Origin: Christensenella intestinihominis
GTDB taxonomy: Bacteria; Bacillota; Clostridia; Christensenellales; Christensenellaceae
Assembly (NCBI RefSeq): GCF_001678845.1
Contig: NZ_MAIQ01000011.1
Coordinates: 1-64,000 of the forward strand
Reading direction: 5' to 3'
DNA length: 64,000 nt
A program made the translations under genes and the position numbers. The notes under the pieces are model-generated. The model saw only the letters and a program-made list of their open reading frames with translations. It was not told the DNA's origin and searched no databases. Positions within the stretch are counted from its first letter, which is position 1. The number at the start of each line of letters is the position of its first letter. Of this stretch, positions 35,005 to 46,768 are shown in pieces.

Positions 35005-35349
35005 TCAGCCGGGAGGCCATTCCATATACCGTCCCCCAAGAAGATGCAGATGCAGGTGATGTACCGTCTGGCCGCCGTTTTCGCCCGTATTGAACACAAT
35101 ACGGAAGCCATCCTGCGCAATCCCTTTTTCCGCAGCAATCTTTTGCGCCGCTTTTACCATGGCATCCACATATTGGAAATCCCCGTCCTGCACCTTCAGG
35201 ATACTTTCTATATGCTTCTTGGGAATAATCAATATGTGTACCGGCGCCTGGGGATCGATGTCGGTAAACGCATACACTAACTCGTCTTCATACACCTTGT
35301 TCGACGGGATATCCCCTGAAATAATTTTACAAAACAGGCAATCTTCCAT
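35005..35349 (-). CDS. HIT-family nucleotide hydrolase
   Basis: 114 residues. The histidine triad is VHHLHLHLLGG near the C-terminus; the start is EDCLFCKIISGDIPS and the core HILIIPKKHI. HINT-type members hydrolyse AMP-lysine or AMP-NH2-like phosphoramidates. The ATG overlaps the mtaB stop by one base and has AAAGGAG upstream. Its physiological substrate is unknown. Confidence 0.93.
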   Translation of the reverse strand: MEDCLFCKIISGDIPSNKVYEDELVYAFTDIDPQAPVHILIIPKKHIESILKVQDGDFQYVDAMVKAAQKIAAEKGIAQDGFRIVFNTGENGGQTVHHLHLHLLGGRYMEWPPG

Positions 35350-36638
35350 TATTCGCACTCTCCTTTGCTGATAATTTCTCCATACAGTATACCATCTTTG
35401 TATTCCCGCAACAAAACATTTTCCATTCGTCCCGGCACGCCGCGTGCATGCACGCGCAGGTAACGGTCGGTATAGCCCTCCGCAAGCCCGTCCCCTGCTT
35501 CCTGTTCAAACAGGACAGCCTGTTCCGTCTTTACGAACTGCGCCGCATAATCCCGTTCAAACCCTTTTCCTGCCCCGATCAGCCGGTTTGCACGTTCCCG
35601 GCGAACGGCCACGGGGATACTGCCGTCCATTTTTGCCGCCGGCGTTCCTTCCCGTTCGGAATAAGGAAATACATGGATACGCGAAAATCCCTGCGCTTTT
35701 ACAAACGCAGACGTTTCCGCAAATTCGCTTTCCGTTTCTCCCGGAAAGCCTGTGATGATATCCGTCGTAACCGCCGGTTCTTCGTAAAATTCGCGAATAT
35801 TGGCAATATACTCCGCAAATTGTGCGGAAGTATACTTTCGGTTCATTCTTCTTAAAACGGTATCGCTGCCGCTCTGGAGCGACACATGGAAATGCGGGCA
35901 TATTTTACGGAGCAGCCTTAATTCGCGCAGGAAATCTTTCGTAAGGATATGCGGTTCGAGAGAGCCGAGGCGGATGCGCCGAAGCCCCTCTATGCCATCC
36001 AGCCCGCGCAGCATGCAAAGGAGGTTTTCGCCGCTGTCCTGCCCGTAAGAGGAAATGTGAATTCCCGTAAGCACAATTTCCTGCACGCCGCGCACCGCAA
36101 GCGCTTCCGCTTCCGATAAAATACTGTCTGCACCGCGCGAGCGCACCCGTCCGCGTACATAGGGAATAATGCAATAGCTGCAAAAATTATTGCACCCTTC
36201 CTGTATCTTGATATATCCGCGCGTAAGTTCGCCCGGGCTGGAGACCGACAGGGCCTCAAAGCCGGACCCGATTTTGCATACCCCGTCAATTTTTTCCCCG
36301 GCAAGGCATTCCCTGACAATATGCACAATTTTATTCCGTTCTTCCGTTCCGACGACCGCGCTGACGCCTTCAATTTCCAAAATGCCTTTCCCGTCGCGCT
36401 GGGCAAGGCATCCGCACACGCAAATAACAGATTCCGGATGGTTTTTGTGCAGGCGCCGGATCATATTCCGCGATTTTTTATCCGCCGTATTCGTTACCGT
36501 GCAAGTATTAATCAGGTAAACGTCCGCCTCTTCGTGGAACTCGACACGTTCAAATCCGTCCGCCTCAAGAAGCTCCATCATGGCGTTCGTATCATATTGA
36601 TTCACTTTACAACCGAGCGTATATGCCGCAGCCTTCAT
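35349..36638 (-). CDS. mtaB: tRNA (t6A37) methylthiotransferase MtaB
   Basis: 429-residue radical SAM enzyme. N-terminal domain with cluster cysteines (YTLGCKVNQYDTNAM, NTCTVTN, VCGCLAQ), radical SAM motif CNNFCSYC in IQEGCNNFCSYCIIPYVRG, and a C-terminal TRAM domain. The TLGCKVNQYDT start is typical of MtaB rather than MiaB or RimO. It makes ms2t6A at position 37. It follows rsmE by two bases. Confidence 0.94.
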   Translation of the reverse strand: MKAAAYTLGCKVNQYDTNAMMELLEADGFERVEFHEEADVYLINTCTVTNTADKKSRNMIRRLHKNHPESVICVCGCLAQRDGKGILEIEGVSAVVGTEERNKIVHIVRECLAGEKIDGVCKIGSGFEALSVSSPGELTRGYIKIQEGCNNFCSYCIIPYVRGRVRSRGADSILSEAEALAVRGVQEIVLTGIHISSYGQDSGENLLCMLRGLDGIEGLRRIRLGSLEPHILTKDFLRELRLLRKICPHFHVSLQSGSDTVLRRMNRKYTSAQFAEYIANIREFYEEPAVTTDIITGFPGETESEFAETSAFVKAQGFSRIHVFPYSEREGTPAAKMDGSIPVAVRRERANRLIGAGKGFERDYAAQFVKTEQAVLFEQEAGDGLAEGYTDRYLRVHARGVPGRMENVLLREYKDGILYGEIISKGECE

Positions 36639-36639
36639 G

Positions 36640-37368
36640 CTATTTCCCCATGTATTCGTACCCGATCATCGCGGCGGCGGCAAGCCCCGCCGTTTCCGAC
36701 CGGAAAATCAATTTGCCAAGGGAACAGGCTTCCGCGCCCGCCTCCCTAAGCATATGGACTTCCTCTTCCGTAAAACCGCCCTCCGGACCGACAAAAAGAA
36801 AGATTTCCTGTTCTCCCCCTTTAAGCGCTTCCTTGATCGTCTTATGCTTTTCGCTTTCGTAGGCGACGAGTTTAAGCCCGCTTTTGCTTTGCAGGCCTTC
36901 CGCCGCTTCTTGAAGCGTCATAACCTCTCCAACGCCCGGAATATAAGACCGGCCGCACTGTTTTGCCGCTTCCATCGCAATCCGGCGCGCGCGCTCGACA
37001 AGCTTTTCCGCCGATTTCGCATCCGGCCGTTTTACACACCGTTCACTTAAAAACGGCACAAAAGCCCGCACCCCCGCCTCCGTACATTTTTGTACGGCAT
37101 AGTCGAGATGGTCGCTTTTAATAACCGCCTGGTAAAGCGTGATCCTGACGGGAAGCTCCTTATCGGATATTTTTTTCTCCACGACGCGCACGCAAACACC
37201 CTCCGCGCTGATTTCCGTAACCGCGCAAAAATAGTCCGTGCCGCTCCCGTCAAACAGAATAAGCATATCTCCCTCCTGCATTCGCAGTACGCGGGAAATA
37301 TGCTTTGCTTCCTGCCCCGTAATGTTAATATGCTCCCCGGAAATATCCGGCCAATAAAACCGTCTCAT
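36640..37368 (-). CDS. rsmE: 16S rRNA m3U1498 methyltransferase RsmE
   Basis: 242 residues, SPOUT class: an N-terminal PUA-like domain (HISRVLRMQEGDML) and a trefoil-knot domain with FLFVGPEGGFTEEE and LGKLIFRSETAG, the SAM-binding knot. Start overlaps the prmA stop (ATGA). Neighbours prmA and mtaB are typical of Firmicutes. Confidence 0.96.
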   Translation of the reverse strand: MRRFYWPDISGEHINITGQEAKHISRVLRMQEGDMLILFDGSGTDYFCAVTEISAEGVCVRVVEKKISDKELPVRITLYQAVIKSDHLDYAVQKCTEAGVRAFVPFLSERCVKRPDAKSAEKLVERARRIAMEAAKQCGRSYIPGVGEVMTLQEAAEGLQSKSGLKLVAYESEKHKTIKEALKGGEQEIFLFVGPEGGFTEEEVHMLREAGAEACSLGKLIFRSETAGLAAAAMIGYEYMGK

Positions 37369-38306
37369 CCTCTATATTTGCACGCGATTGCCCGCCATTC
37401 TCCGTCTTCCAGAATTTGGATCACCTTGAATTTCTGTTCTTCAAGCGACCTGCGCACATCATCCAGCCTGGAGTCGATGATGCCCGAGCAGATATACATG
37501 CCGTTCCGTTTCATATATCCCTGCGCCACGCCATTGAGCGCAATTACTACGTCCGCAATAATATTGGCAACCACGATATCCGCCTGCGTATTTTCCGGAA
37601 CCTCCGCAAGAAGATCGGATTTCCTGACCTCAATTGCATCTGCGCAGCCGTTTCGTCCCGCATTATTCCCGGTTACCTCCACTGCAACAGGGTCAAGGTC
37701 AAGCGCATATACCCTTTTCGCGCCGAATTTTGCAGCGGCAATGGAAAGGATTCCGCTTCCGCATCCCGCGTCAATTACCGTCATTCCCGGTTCAATATAT
37801 TCTTCCAGGAACCGTACGCACATCCGTGTCGTTTCATGATTCCCCGTCCCAAACGCCATGCCCGGATCGATTTCAATCACAACTTCCTCCGGCGCGGCGG
37901 AATATTCCTCCCACGTTGGCTTGATTACGACAAAATCCGAAATTTTAACCGGCTTGAAATACGCCTTCCACGCATTTTCCCAGTCTTCCTCGCGCACGGT
38001 CTGTGTAATGATTTCAAGGCTCCCCAACGGAACATCGAGACGCATCCCCTTCACATGCCGTACACGTTCCTTGACATCAGCTAAAATTCCCTGCTCGCTT
38101 CCATCACAGGGAAAAAACGCCGCAACGCAAAAAGGAACCTTTTCCAAAACCTCTTCATCCAAATAATCCCAGGGGAGGCCGCCTTTGGCGCAGGCTTCAT
38201 TATCCCCTTCGATGGAAACCCCTTTCGCGCCCGCTTCCATAAGCAGGGCGGAAAAAATTTCTTCCGCTTCCTTTTGTGTTCGTATCCCGATTTTCAGCCA
38301 ATCCAT
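37365..38306 (-). CDS. prmA: Ribosomal protein L11 methyltransferase PrmA
   Basis: 313 residues: an N-terminal recognition domain (MDWLKIGIRTQKEAEEIFSA) and a class I methyltransferase domain with DAGCGSGILSIAAAKFG, preceded by DPGMAFGTGNHETT and followed by DIVVANIIADV. It trimethylates L11. ATG 38306 has GAGG upstream; the longer in-frame reading to 38369 runs back toward the dnaJ terminator and lacks a site. Confidence 0.95.
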   Translation of the reverse strand: MDWLKIGIRTQKEAEEIFSALLMEAGAKGVSIEGDNEACAKGGLPWDYLDEEVLEKVPFCVAAFFPCDGSEQGILADVKERVRHVKGMRLDVPLGSLEIITQTVREEDWENAWKAYFKPVKISDFVVIKPTWEEYSAAPEEVVIEIDPGMAFGTGNHETTRMCVRFLEEYIEPGMTVIDAGCGSGILSIAAAKFGAKRVYALDLDPVAVEVTGNNAGRNGCADAIEVRKSDLLAEVPENTQADIVVANIIADVVIALNGVAQGYMKRNGMYICSGIIDSRLDDVRRSLEEQKFKVIQILEDGEWRAIACKYRG

Positions 38307-38367
38307 TTTACGTACCTCGCATATAACTGTCTCTTTATTATACTCGCAAACTATTTCCCTTTGCAAC

Positions 38368-38390
38368 AAAAAAGAGCAGGAAGCTGCTCT
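38368..38390 (-). terminator. Terminator of the hrcA-dnaJ operon
   Basis: A 7-bp stem AGAGCAG / CTGCTCT with loop CTTC, followed by six T, 14 bases past the dnaJ stop. Confidence 0.8.
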
Positions 38391-38403
38391 TCTTTAAAAT
38401 CCA

Positions 38404-39513
38404 TCAGAACGCGTCGTTTGGTTTGGAAAAGACGGTCTCCTTGTCCTTTGACCGTATTTTGTCTTCAAAATCACGCAAAATCTTTTTCTGGCGCTCGTTC
38501 AGCTTTTTGGGAATCTGTACATTTGCACGTACATATAAATCCCCCATGCGGCTGGAATTGAGGTGCTTAATTCCCTTATTCTTCAAACGGAAAACGGTTC
38601 CCGGCTGGGTGCCGGGCTCTATCTTATAGCGCACCTTTCCGTCTAGCGTAGGAACCTCAACCTCGTCGCCCAGCGCCGCCTGCATCATGGTGATGTCCAT
38701 ATCAAGGTAAAGGTCATTCCCCAGCCGCTCGAACAGCTTATGCGGTTTTACGGAAATGACAATCTGTAAATCCCCCGCCGGGCCGCCGCGCTTGCCCGCA
38801 TTGCCTTCGCCGCGCATTGTCAGGACCTGCCCGTTGTCAATTCCAGCCGGAATATTTACGGAAATCGTACGCTGCTGCTGCACCGTGCCCCTGCCCTTGC
38901 ATTTTTCGCACGGCGTATCTACAATGGTTCCTTCCCCGCCGCACGTACGGCAGGGCTGTACATTGACAAAGCTGCCGAACATTGTCTGCTGCTGGACGCG
39001 TTCCTGTCCCGTACCATTACACGTAGGACAGGTCCGGCGTTCCGTTCCTTTGGCCGCTCCCGTTCCGCCGCATTCGTCACACGCCTCGAGCCGCGTAACA
39101 CTGATATCGTGTTTCACGCCCTGCGCCGCCTCTTCAAAGGAAAGCCGCATATTTACCCGGATGTCGCTTCCGCGCTGGGGGCCGTTTGCCGGGCGGCTGC
39201 GCATGCCTCCGCCAAAAATATTATCAAAAATATCGCCAAAGCCCCCGAACCCTTCAAAGCCCCCGAAACCGCCTTGCCCGCCAAAACCGGCCGAACCGTC
39301 CGCGGTTCCAAACGTATCATATTGCTGCCGTTTCTGGTCGTCGCTCAATACCTGATACGCTTCGTTTACTTCCTTGAACTTTTGCGCCGCACCTTCATCC
39401 CCTTTGTTCATATCGGGATGGTATTGCTTGGCAAGCTTCCTGTATGCACTTTTGATTTCGTCCGCGCTTGCGTCTCTTCCGACGCCAAGCGTCTCGTAAT
39501 AATCCTTAGCCAA
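38404..39513 (-). CDS. dnaJ: Chaperone DnaJ
   Basis: 369 residues: a J domain with HPDMNKGD, a Gly/Phe-rich linker ([11 protein letters not shown]), four zinc-finger repeats ([32 protein letters not shown]) and the C-terminal substrate domains. It delivers substrates to DnaK and stimulates its ATPase. TTG start. A hairpin separates it from dnaK. Confidence 0.98.
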   Translation of the reverse strand: MAKDYYETLGVGRDASADEIKSAYRKLAKQYHPDMNKGDEGAAQKFKEVNEAYQVLSDDQKRQQYDTFGTADGSAGFGGQGGFGGFEGFGGFGDIFDNIFGGGMRSRPANGPQRGSDIRVNMRLSFEEAAQGVKHDISVTRLEACDECGGTGAAKGTERRTCPTCNGTGQERVQQQTMFGSFVNVQPCRTCGGEGTIVDTPCEKCKGRGTVQQQRTISVNIPAGIDNGQVLTMRGEGNAGKRGGPAGDLQIVISVKPHKLFERLGNDLYLDMDITMMQAALGDEVEVPTLDGKVRYKIEPGTQPGTVFRLKNKGIKHLNSSRMGDLYVRANVQIPKKLNERQKKILRDFEDKIRSKDKETVFSKPNDAF

Positions 39514-39545
39514 AATTTACGCTACCTCTTCCATCAAAATCTTGA

Positions 39546-39593
39546 AAATCCCCAAAAGCCAAAGTGAGGCACTCTGGCTTTTGGAGGGGATTT
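39546..39593 (-). terminator. Hairpin between dnaK and dnaJ
   Basis: A long stem AAATCCCC..CAAAAGCCA / TGGCTTTTGGGGATTT (two unpaired bases) with a 13-nt loop and then TTC. The U-tract is short. It probably lowers dnaJ relative to dnaK or stabilises the dnaK 3' end. Confidence 0.6.
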
Positions 39594-39616
39594 ATCCTTT
39601 TTTACATCTTTTTCCC

Positions 39617-41506
<1,890 letters not shown>

Positions 41507-41572
41507 TTATGAAAACCTCCTGTAAATTGTTTTCGATTATCTTTTTTTATGATAAGGCGTTTTGCCCTATTG

Positions 41573-42169
41573 TCATTTTGCAACCTTTACCATCGAGTGC
41601 CGCAGCACCTTCCCGTTCAGGCTATATCCTTTTTGCAGCACTTCTACAATCTGGTTTGTCTCAAAGCCTTCTTCTTCCGCCTGCATAACCGCGTTGTGCA
41701 GCTCCGGGTCAAATTGCCCTTCCGCTTTAATTTCTTCTACGCCCAGGTTTTTGAGCGCATCCTGCAGCTGCCGCATAATCATGGTCATTCCTTCAAGGAA
41801 GGCCTTGTCTTCGCATTCCGCGGCAAGCGCGCGCTCAAAGTTATCCAGTATAGGCAGGATTACCATTACGGTATCTGCCACACCGTTCTGGAAGGAGGAC
41901 GCGGCGAGGGTCGCATTGCGCTTTTTATAATTTTCAAAATCCGCCCGTTCCCTTTGCAGCGCGGTTAAATACTCTTCCTTCTCCGCTTCCAGGACTTTCA
42001 GCTTTTCCTGAGCCTTGTCCTTTTTCGCGGCCGCCTTATGCTTGGCTGTCTTTTTCTCTTCTTTTTCTTCCGGCTTTGTTTCCTCCGCCTTTTCTTCCGC
42101 CATCTGTTCTTTTACATCTTCCGCAGGCTGCTCCTGCCCTGCCTGCTGCTTCTCCTGTTCGTCCGCCAA
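41573..42169 (-). CDS. grpE: Nucleotide exchange factor GrpE
   Basis: 198 residues. The first about 60 are highly charged Glu/Lys/Ala repeats, then a long coiled coil (RERADFENYKKRNATLAAS) and the beta-wing domain (EGQFDPELHNAVMQAEEEG, VLQKGYSLNGKVLRHSMVKV). It exchanges ADP on DnaK. TTG start. It lies between hrcA and dnaK. Confidence 0.96.
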   Translation of the reverse strand: MADEQEKQQAGQEQPAEDVKEQMAEEKAEETKPEEKEEKKTAKHKAAAKKDKAQEKLKVLEAEKEEYLTALQRERADFENYKKRNATLAASSFQNGVADTVMVILPILDNFERALAAECEDKAFLEGMTMIMRQLQDALKNLGVEEIKAEGQFDPELHNAVMQAEEEGFETNQIVEVLQKGYSLNGKVLRHSMVKVAK

Positions 42170-42183
42170 TTTTCTTACCTGCC

Positions 42184-43221
42184 TTATTTTTTATTCTCCG
42201 TTTGCAGCAAACATGAAAGAATGTCGCTCAAACTCATTCCAACGTAATTCAACACCGAAAGCACGCGCGCATAATCCATGCGTGTCGGCCCAATTACGCC
42301 AAACGATCCGATTTTTTCTCCGCCGATTTTGTAGGTCGCCGTTACGATGCTCATATCCTTGAAATCATCATAAGGGTTTTCCTTTCCGATCTTGATTGAA
42401 AACTCAAGGTCGGTCGCCGCAGACATTACCTTGTAAAGCACGTCCTTCGTCTCAAGAAGCTGTAAAAAATGCTGCGCTTTGCTGATATCCTTATATTCCG
42501 GATAATTGAAAATATTCTGCGCCCCGCCGAATACAAGCTCCTTTTTTTCACGGTTCAGGTTAATTGCGTCAAGAATCTCGCTCATAATCATCTTCTGTTC
42601 CTTCAGGCTGTCCATGCAGGAATGTTCGATGATCCCCTCCGCTTCCTTCAGCGAAGCGTTCTGCACCTGGTCCGTCAGCATATTGGAAAGGATTTCAAGC
42701 TGGTGGGTATCCATTGCGAGCGGCACGTTAATCATTTTATCCTGCACCAGCCCATTATCCGTTACAAAAACCAGAAGCGCCTTTGTATCGGTAATTTTGA
42801 CGATCTGGATGCGTTTCAGCTTCACACTATCGAGGTTCGGCGCCGTCACCATGGAAATATGCTTCGTGGCGTCCGACAGCGCCTTGGCCGCCGAAGTCAG
42901 CACCTCTCCAATTTCATCGACGCGCGTATCGAAGTAATTGCGAATAAACATCGCTTCATCCTTCGTAATACGGTCGATGTGCATCAGCCTGTCCACATAC
43001 AGGCGGTATGCTTTATCGCTCGGCGTTCTTCCCGCCGAAGTGTGCGGCTGTTCAAGCAGCCCCATTTCTTCAAGGTCCGCCATTTCATTGCGGATCGTCG
43101 CCGGGCTGTAATCGAGGTCCGGCTTCTTGGAAAGCGTACGGGACCCCACCGGGACTCCGGTATCGATATAATCGTCAATGATTGCTTTCAAAATTTTCAA
43201 TTTCCTGTCCGACAGCTCCAT
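42184..43221 (-). CDS. hrcA: Heat-inducible repressor HrcA
   Basis: 345 residues: an N-terminal winged helix (DYSPATIRNEMADLEEMGLL), a dimerisation domain with HTSAGRTPSDKAYRLYVD, and a GAF-like C-terminal domain ending with SVLNYVGMSLSDIL. It binds CIRCE, which is present 150 bases upstream, and represses this operon. AAAGGAGG precedes the ATG. Confidence 0.98.
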   Translation of the reverse strand: MELSDRKLKILKAIIDDYIDTGVPVGSRTLSKKPDLDYSPATIRNEMADLEEMGLLEQPHTSAGRTPSDKAYRLYVDRLMHIDRITKDEAMFIRNYFDTRVDEIGEVLTSAAKALSDATKHISMVTAPNLDSVKLKRIQIVKITDTKALLVFVTDNGLVQDKMINVPLAMDTHQLEILSNMLTDQVQNASLKEAEGIIEHSCMDSLKEQKMIMSEILDAINLNREKKELVFGGAQNIFNYPEYKDISKAQHFLQLLETKDVLYKVMSAATDLEFSIKIGKENPYDDFKDMSIVTATYKIGGEKIGSFGVIGPTRMDYARVLSVLNYVGMSLSDILSCLLQTENKK

Positions 43222-43346
43222 GCCGCACGCCCTCCTTTCGCTGGAATATTTTTATCTCTCTGTGAAACCCGCTTTCTTCACCCCTGCAGCACCGGGCTTT
43301 TGCAAAGGGTTCCAACTTAAGCTCATCTTTCTTCTTTTATATATGC

Positions 43347-43372
43347 ACAAAAAACCGGTTTAAAACCGATTT
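43347..43372 (-). terminator. Possible attenuator hairpin in the hrcA leader
   Basis: Directly after CIRCE on the minus strand ATCGGTTT / AAACCGGT form a short stem with a minimal loop, followed by TTTTTT. Its place 30-60 bases into the transcript and well before the hrcA start suggests an attenuator or RNA-stability element. The rest of the leader (43222-43346) shows nothing clear. Confidence 0.45.
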
Positions 43373-43373
43373 G

Positions 43374-43400
43374 TTAGCACTCATCATTGTTGAGTGCTAA
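43374..43400. promoter_or_regulatory. CIRCE operator (HrcA-binding site)
   Basis: A perfect match to the consensus: TTAGCACTC, nine bases, GAGTGCTAA. It lies at the start of the predicted transcript of hrcA-grpE-dnaK-dnaJ. Confidence 0.99.
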
Positions 43401-43412
43401 TTCCTTGATATA

Positions 43413-43441
43413 AAGATACCACCGCGCCGGGTGGTTGTCAA
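43413..43441 (-). promoter_or_regulatory. Promoter of the hrcA operon
   Basis: TTGACA (43436-43441), 17-base spacer and TATCTT (43413-43418), just upstream of CIRCE. The spacer itself contains the dyad ACCACC/GGTGGT. The rest of the gap up to hemW (43442-43534) is empty. Confidence 0.75.
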
Positions 43442-43534
43442 TACGGTTTGTTAAAATAATAGACGCCCAAGATGAATATTTTATGAACAAATGCCAAATT
43501 TTGTCATTTTAGCGATCATCCATTTTTGGGCAAA

Positions 43535-44665
43535 TTACAAATTTTGAATCAATAGGGAAACAAGTTGATTTTGAAGGTCGAATCCGCGCTTCGTAGGATA
43601 AAGTCCGCGCCCGTCCGTCTCTGCCAGGCCAAGCGAAACCACCCTGCCCATCTCACGGGAAAAAGCTTCCGGGAAAATTTCATTAAACCTGCTTTTATAA
43701 TCAAAAAAGGAAAAGCCGTTTTTCAGCCGCAGTTTGAGCATGATATATTCCAGCTTGCGATCCTTTTCCGACACCAGCTCCGACGAAGCATAACGCAGCT
43801 TTCCGGCTTTCATATTGGAAATATACTCCTCCACATCCTCCGTGTTGGAAAAACGCATATGATCCATACAGGAATGCGCCGCCGCCCCAAGGCCGAGATA
43901 ATCGCGTACATTCCAGTACTTCAGGTTATGCCTGCATTCAAATCCCTCTTTTGCAAAGTTTGAGACCTCGTAATTGGTAAAGTCCTTCCCTTCCAGAACG
44001 TCCTGGGCCATATGATACATCGCAAGGTCCGTATCCTCATCTGCCGGGACGGCTTCCCCCAATTCCACGGCCCGGAAAAGGGGTGTTCCCGGTTCAATTT
44101 TAAGCGCATAGGCCGAGACATGCTCCGGTTCCTTTTCCGTGGCAAAACAGAGCGTGTCCTCCCATTCCGTGGTTTCCTGACCGGGCAAAGCATAAATCAC
44201 GTCAATATTGATATTTGAAAATCCAGCCTCCCTTGCAAGGCCATAGGCGCGCTCGAACTGCCCTCTCGTATGCTGCCTTCCAAGCATGGCAAGCAAACGG
44301 TCCTGGGCCGCCTGCAATCCGATACTCAGACGGTTAATTCCCGCTGCGCGGTATTCCCGCAGTTTCTGTGCGTCCAGCGAACACGGGTTGGCCTCGAGTG
44401 TAATCTCCGCATCCTCCTGCACGTCAAATGCCCGGCGCAGCGCGTCCATTGCGCCTGTTATATATTGTGCGGGCGGAAAAGAAGGCGTGCCGCCGCCGAA
44501 AAAAACAGAGTCGACTTTCCTTTCATACATCCGTCCCGTCATTTTAATCTCGGTCCCAAGCGCATGAAAATATGCATCCATAGGCTCTTCACGCTCCATG
44601 GATACAAAATCGCAGTAATTACATTTTTTTATACAAAAAGGAATATGCAGATAGATACCAAGCAT
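43535..44665 (-). CDS. hemW: Heme chaperone HemW-like radical SAM protein
   Basis: About 376 residues: GIYLHIPFCIKKCNYCDF holds the CxxxCxxC cluster motif, then FFGGGTPSF, EANPCSL, RLSIGLQAAQDRLLAMLGR, and the C-terminal HemN-type domain. It resembles oxygen-independent coproporphyrinogen oxidase but has the HemW layout; HemW members carry heme rather than oxidise coproporphyrinogen. ATG 44665 matches the family start but has no good ribosome binding site; a GTG at 44710 is the alternative. Gene order lepA-hemW-hrcA is conserved in Firmicutes. Confidence 0.92.
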   Translation of the reverse strand: MLGIYLHIPFCIKKCNYCDFVSMEREEPMDAYFHALGTEIKMTGRMYERKVDSVFFGGGTPSFPPAQYITGAMDALRRAFDVQEDAEITLEANPCSLDAQKLREYRAAGINRLSIGLQAAQDRLLAMLGRQHTRGQFERAYGLAREAGFSNINIDVIYALPGQETTEWEDTLCFATEKEPEHVSAYALKIEPGTPLFRAVELGEAVPADEDTDLAMYHMAQDVLEGKDFTNYEVSNFAKEGFECRHNLKYWNVRDYLGLGAAAHSCMDHMRFSNTEDVEEYISNMKAGKLRYASSELVSEKDRKLEYIMLKLRLKNGFSFFDYKSRFNEIFPEAFSREMGRVVSLGLAETDGRGLYPTKRGFDLQNQLVSLLIQNL

Positions 44666-44808
44666 AATGATTCGGATAATAAGTAATAATGAATTGAATA
44701 ATTTTGGCACCGGCTTTACCGATTAATCACAACAGGCGCCTCGATCATTTTTCAAGGCCGGTATGCAGCTTTCGATCCATGATTACCCGTTCCCGGTAAA
44801 ACGCCTCC

Positions 44809-46614
44809 TTATTTGTCCATCTTAAGCACGCTCATAAACGCTTCGGAAGGCACCTCTACGCTGCCTACCTGGCGCATGCGCTTCTTGCCCTCTTTTTGCT
44901 TCTCAAGCAGCTTCTTTTTGCGGCTGATGTCGCCGCCGTAGCATTTTGCCAAAACATCCTTGCGCAGCGCCTTCACCGTTTCGCGCGCAATAATCTTCCC
45001 GCCGATCGCCGCCTGTATCGGGATTTCAAACATCTGGCGCGGAATGACTTCCTTGAGTTTTTCCGCAATGGAACGTCCGCGGCCATAGGCGCGGTCACGG
45101 TGCACAATAATCGAAAGCGCATCGCACATTTCCCCATTGAGCAAAATATCCAGCTTCACAAGGTCGCTCTTGGCATAGCCCTTCACTTCATAGTCCATCG
45201 ACGCATAGCCGCGCGTCCTTGATTTCAGGTTGTCAAAAAAATCATAGATAATCTCATTCAGCGGTATTTCGTAATGAAGCAGTACGCGCGTCGCTTCGAT
45301 ATATTCCATGTTTTTAAAGACGCCCCGTTTTTCCTGGCAAAGCTCCATGACCGCGCCCACGTAAGTATCGGGAGTCATCACGCTCACCTGCGCGATCGGC
45401 TCTTCCATATATTCAATCATCGACGGGTCGGGAAGGTTTGTCGGATTATCGATTTCGATTTCTTCTCCGCTCATCATGCGCACGCGGTAAGAAACGCTGG
45501 GGGCGGTCGTCACGAGGTCAAGGTCGAATTCCCGTTCCAGCCGTTCCTGGATAATTTCCATATGCAAAAGTCCAAGGAACCCGCAGCGGAAACCAAAGCC
45601 AAGCGCAACGGAAACTTCCGGATCATATAGCAGGGACGCATCGTTTAACTGCAGTTTCTCAAGCGCGTCCCGCAGATCGTCATATTTCGCCCCGTCCGCC
45701 GGATAGATACCGCAGTACACCATGGGCGTTATTTTTTTGTAGCCCGGCAGCGCCTCCTTTGCAGGATTCGCGTCATCCGTGACCGTATCGCCCACGCGCG
45801 TATCCGCGACGTTCTTGATGCTCGCCGCAATATAGCCGACGTCGCCGGCCTTAAGCTCCTTCGTCGGCACAAGCTCTGGCGCAAACGCGCCGACCTCGGT
45901 GGTGTCAAACACCTTTCCGGATGCCATGAACCTGATCTTTGTGCCTTCCTTTACGCATCCGTCAATCAGCCGCACATAGCTGATCGCGCCTTTATAGTTA
46001 TCGTAATACGAATCGAACACCAGCGCCTTTAACGGCTTATCCTCATCTCCCGACGGCGCGGGAAGCTTGTCCACAATCGCGTCAAGCACCTGTCCTACGT
46101 TTTCCCCGCTTTTCGCGCTGATGCGCGGCGCATCGGAAGCATCCAGCCCGAGGACGTCCTCGATTTCTTTGGCAATTTCATCCGGGCGTGCGCTCGGCAG
46201 GTCAACCTTGTTAATCACCGGAATAATCTCAAGGTCGTTGTCCATCGCCAGATATACGTTTGCAAGCGTCTGCGCCTCGATCCCCTGGCTTGCGTCCACC
46301 ACAAGCACAGCCCCCTCGCATGCGGCGAGCGACCGCGATACTTCGTATGTGAAATCTACATGCCCGGGCGTATCGATCAAGTTCAGCTCATACGCGGTTC
46401 CCCCGCGCTCGTAAATCATGCGGACCGCCTGTGATTTGATGGTGATCCCGCGCTCCCGCTCGAGGTCCATCGTATCGAGAAGCTGTTCCTTGATATCGCG
46501 CTGCGCGACCGTGCCCGTCATTTCAATCAGGCGATCCGCCAGCGTTGATTTCCCGTGGTCTATATGGGCTATAATGCAAAAATTCCGTATATTTTTCTGA
46601 TACTCGTTTTTCAT
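44809..46614 (-). CDS. lepA: Elongation factor 4 (LepA)
   Basis: 601 residues: G1 [15 protein letters not shown]3 [13 protein letters not shown]4 NKVDLP, EF-G-like domains, and the LepA-specific C-terminal region with [20 protein letters not shown]. It acts on stalled or initiating ribosomes. ATG 46614 has AGGAGA upstream; an extension to 46698 is excluded by this site. About 140 bases with no clear gene separate it from hemW. Confidence 0.98.
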   Translation of the reverse strand: MKNEYQKNIRNFCIIAHIDHGKSTLADRLIEMTGTVAQRDIKEQLLDTMDLERERGITIKSQAVRMIYERGGTAYELNLIDTPGHVDFTYEVSRSLAACEGAVLVVDASQGIEAQTLANVYLAMDNDLEIIPVINKVDLPSARPDEIAKEIEDVLGLDASDAPRISAKSGENVGQVLDAIVDKLPAPSGDEDKPLKALVFDSYYDNYKGAISYVRLIDGCVKEGTKIRFMASGKVFDTTEVGAFAPELVPTKELKAGDVGYIAASIKNVADTRVGDTVTDDANPAKEALPGYKKITPMVYCGIYPADGAKYDDLRDALEKLQLNDASLLYDPEVSVALGFGFRCGFLGLLHMEIIQERLEREFDLDLVTTAPSVSYRVRMMSGEEIEIDNPTNLPDPSMIEYMEEPIAQVSVMTPDTYVGAVMELCQEKRGVFKNMEYIEATRVLLHYEIPLNEIIYDFFDNLKSRTRGYASMDYEVKGYAKSDLVKLDILLNGEMCDALSIIVHRDRAYGRGRSIAEKLKEVIPRQMFEIPIQAAIGGKIIARETVKALRKDVLAKCYGGDISRKKKLLEKQKEGKKRMRQVGSVEVPSEAFMSVLKMDK

Positions 46615-46768
46615 GTGTTCTCCTAATATTGATTCTCTTTTCTTATGATACGCAAACCCCATCCAAAAATCAATAAAATAATCGGTAGCCCGCTGCACGG
46701 TTGTGGTATATAATAATAGTTAATGAAGTTTATCTTCTGTGTTTTGTATAAAAAGGAGGGGGATTCCT

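Noticed and set aside
44666-44808. An 11-codon ORF (MDRKLHTGLEK) between lepA and hemW
   Set aside because: Too short, and the only GGAGG is 23 bases away. No repeat or leader-peptide pattern supports it.
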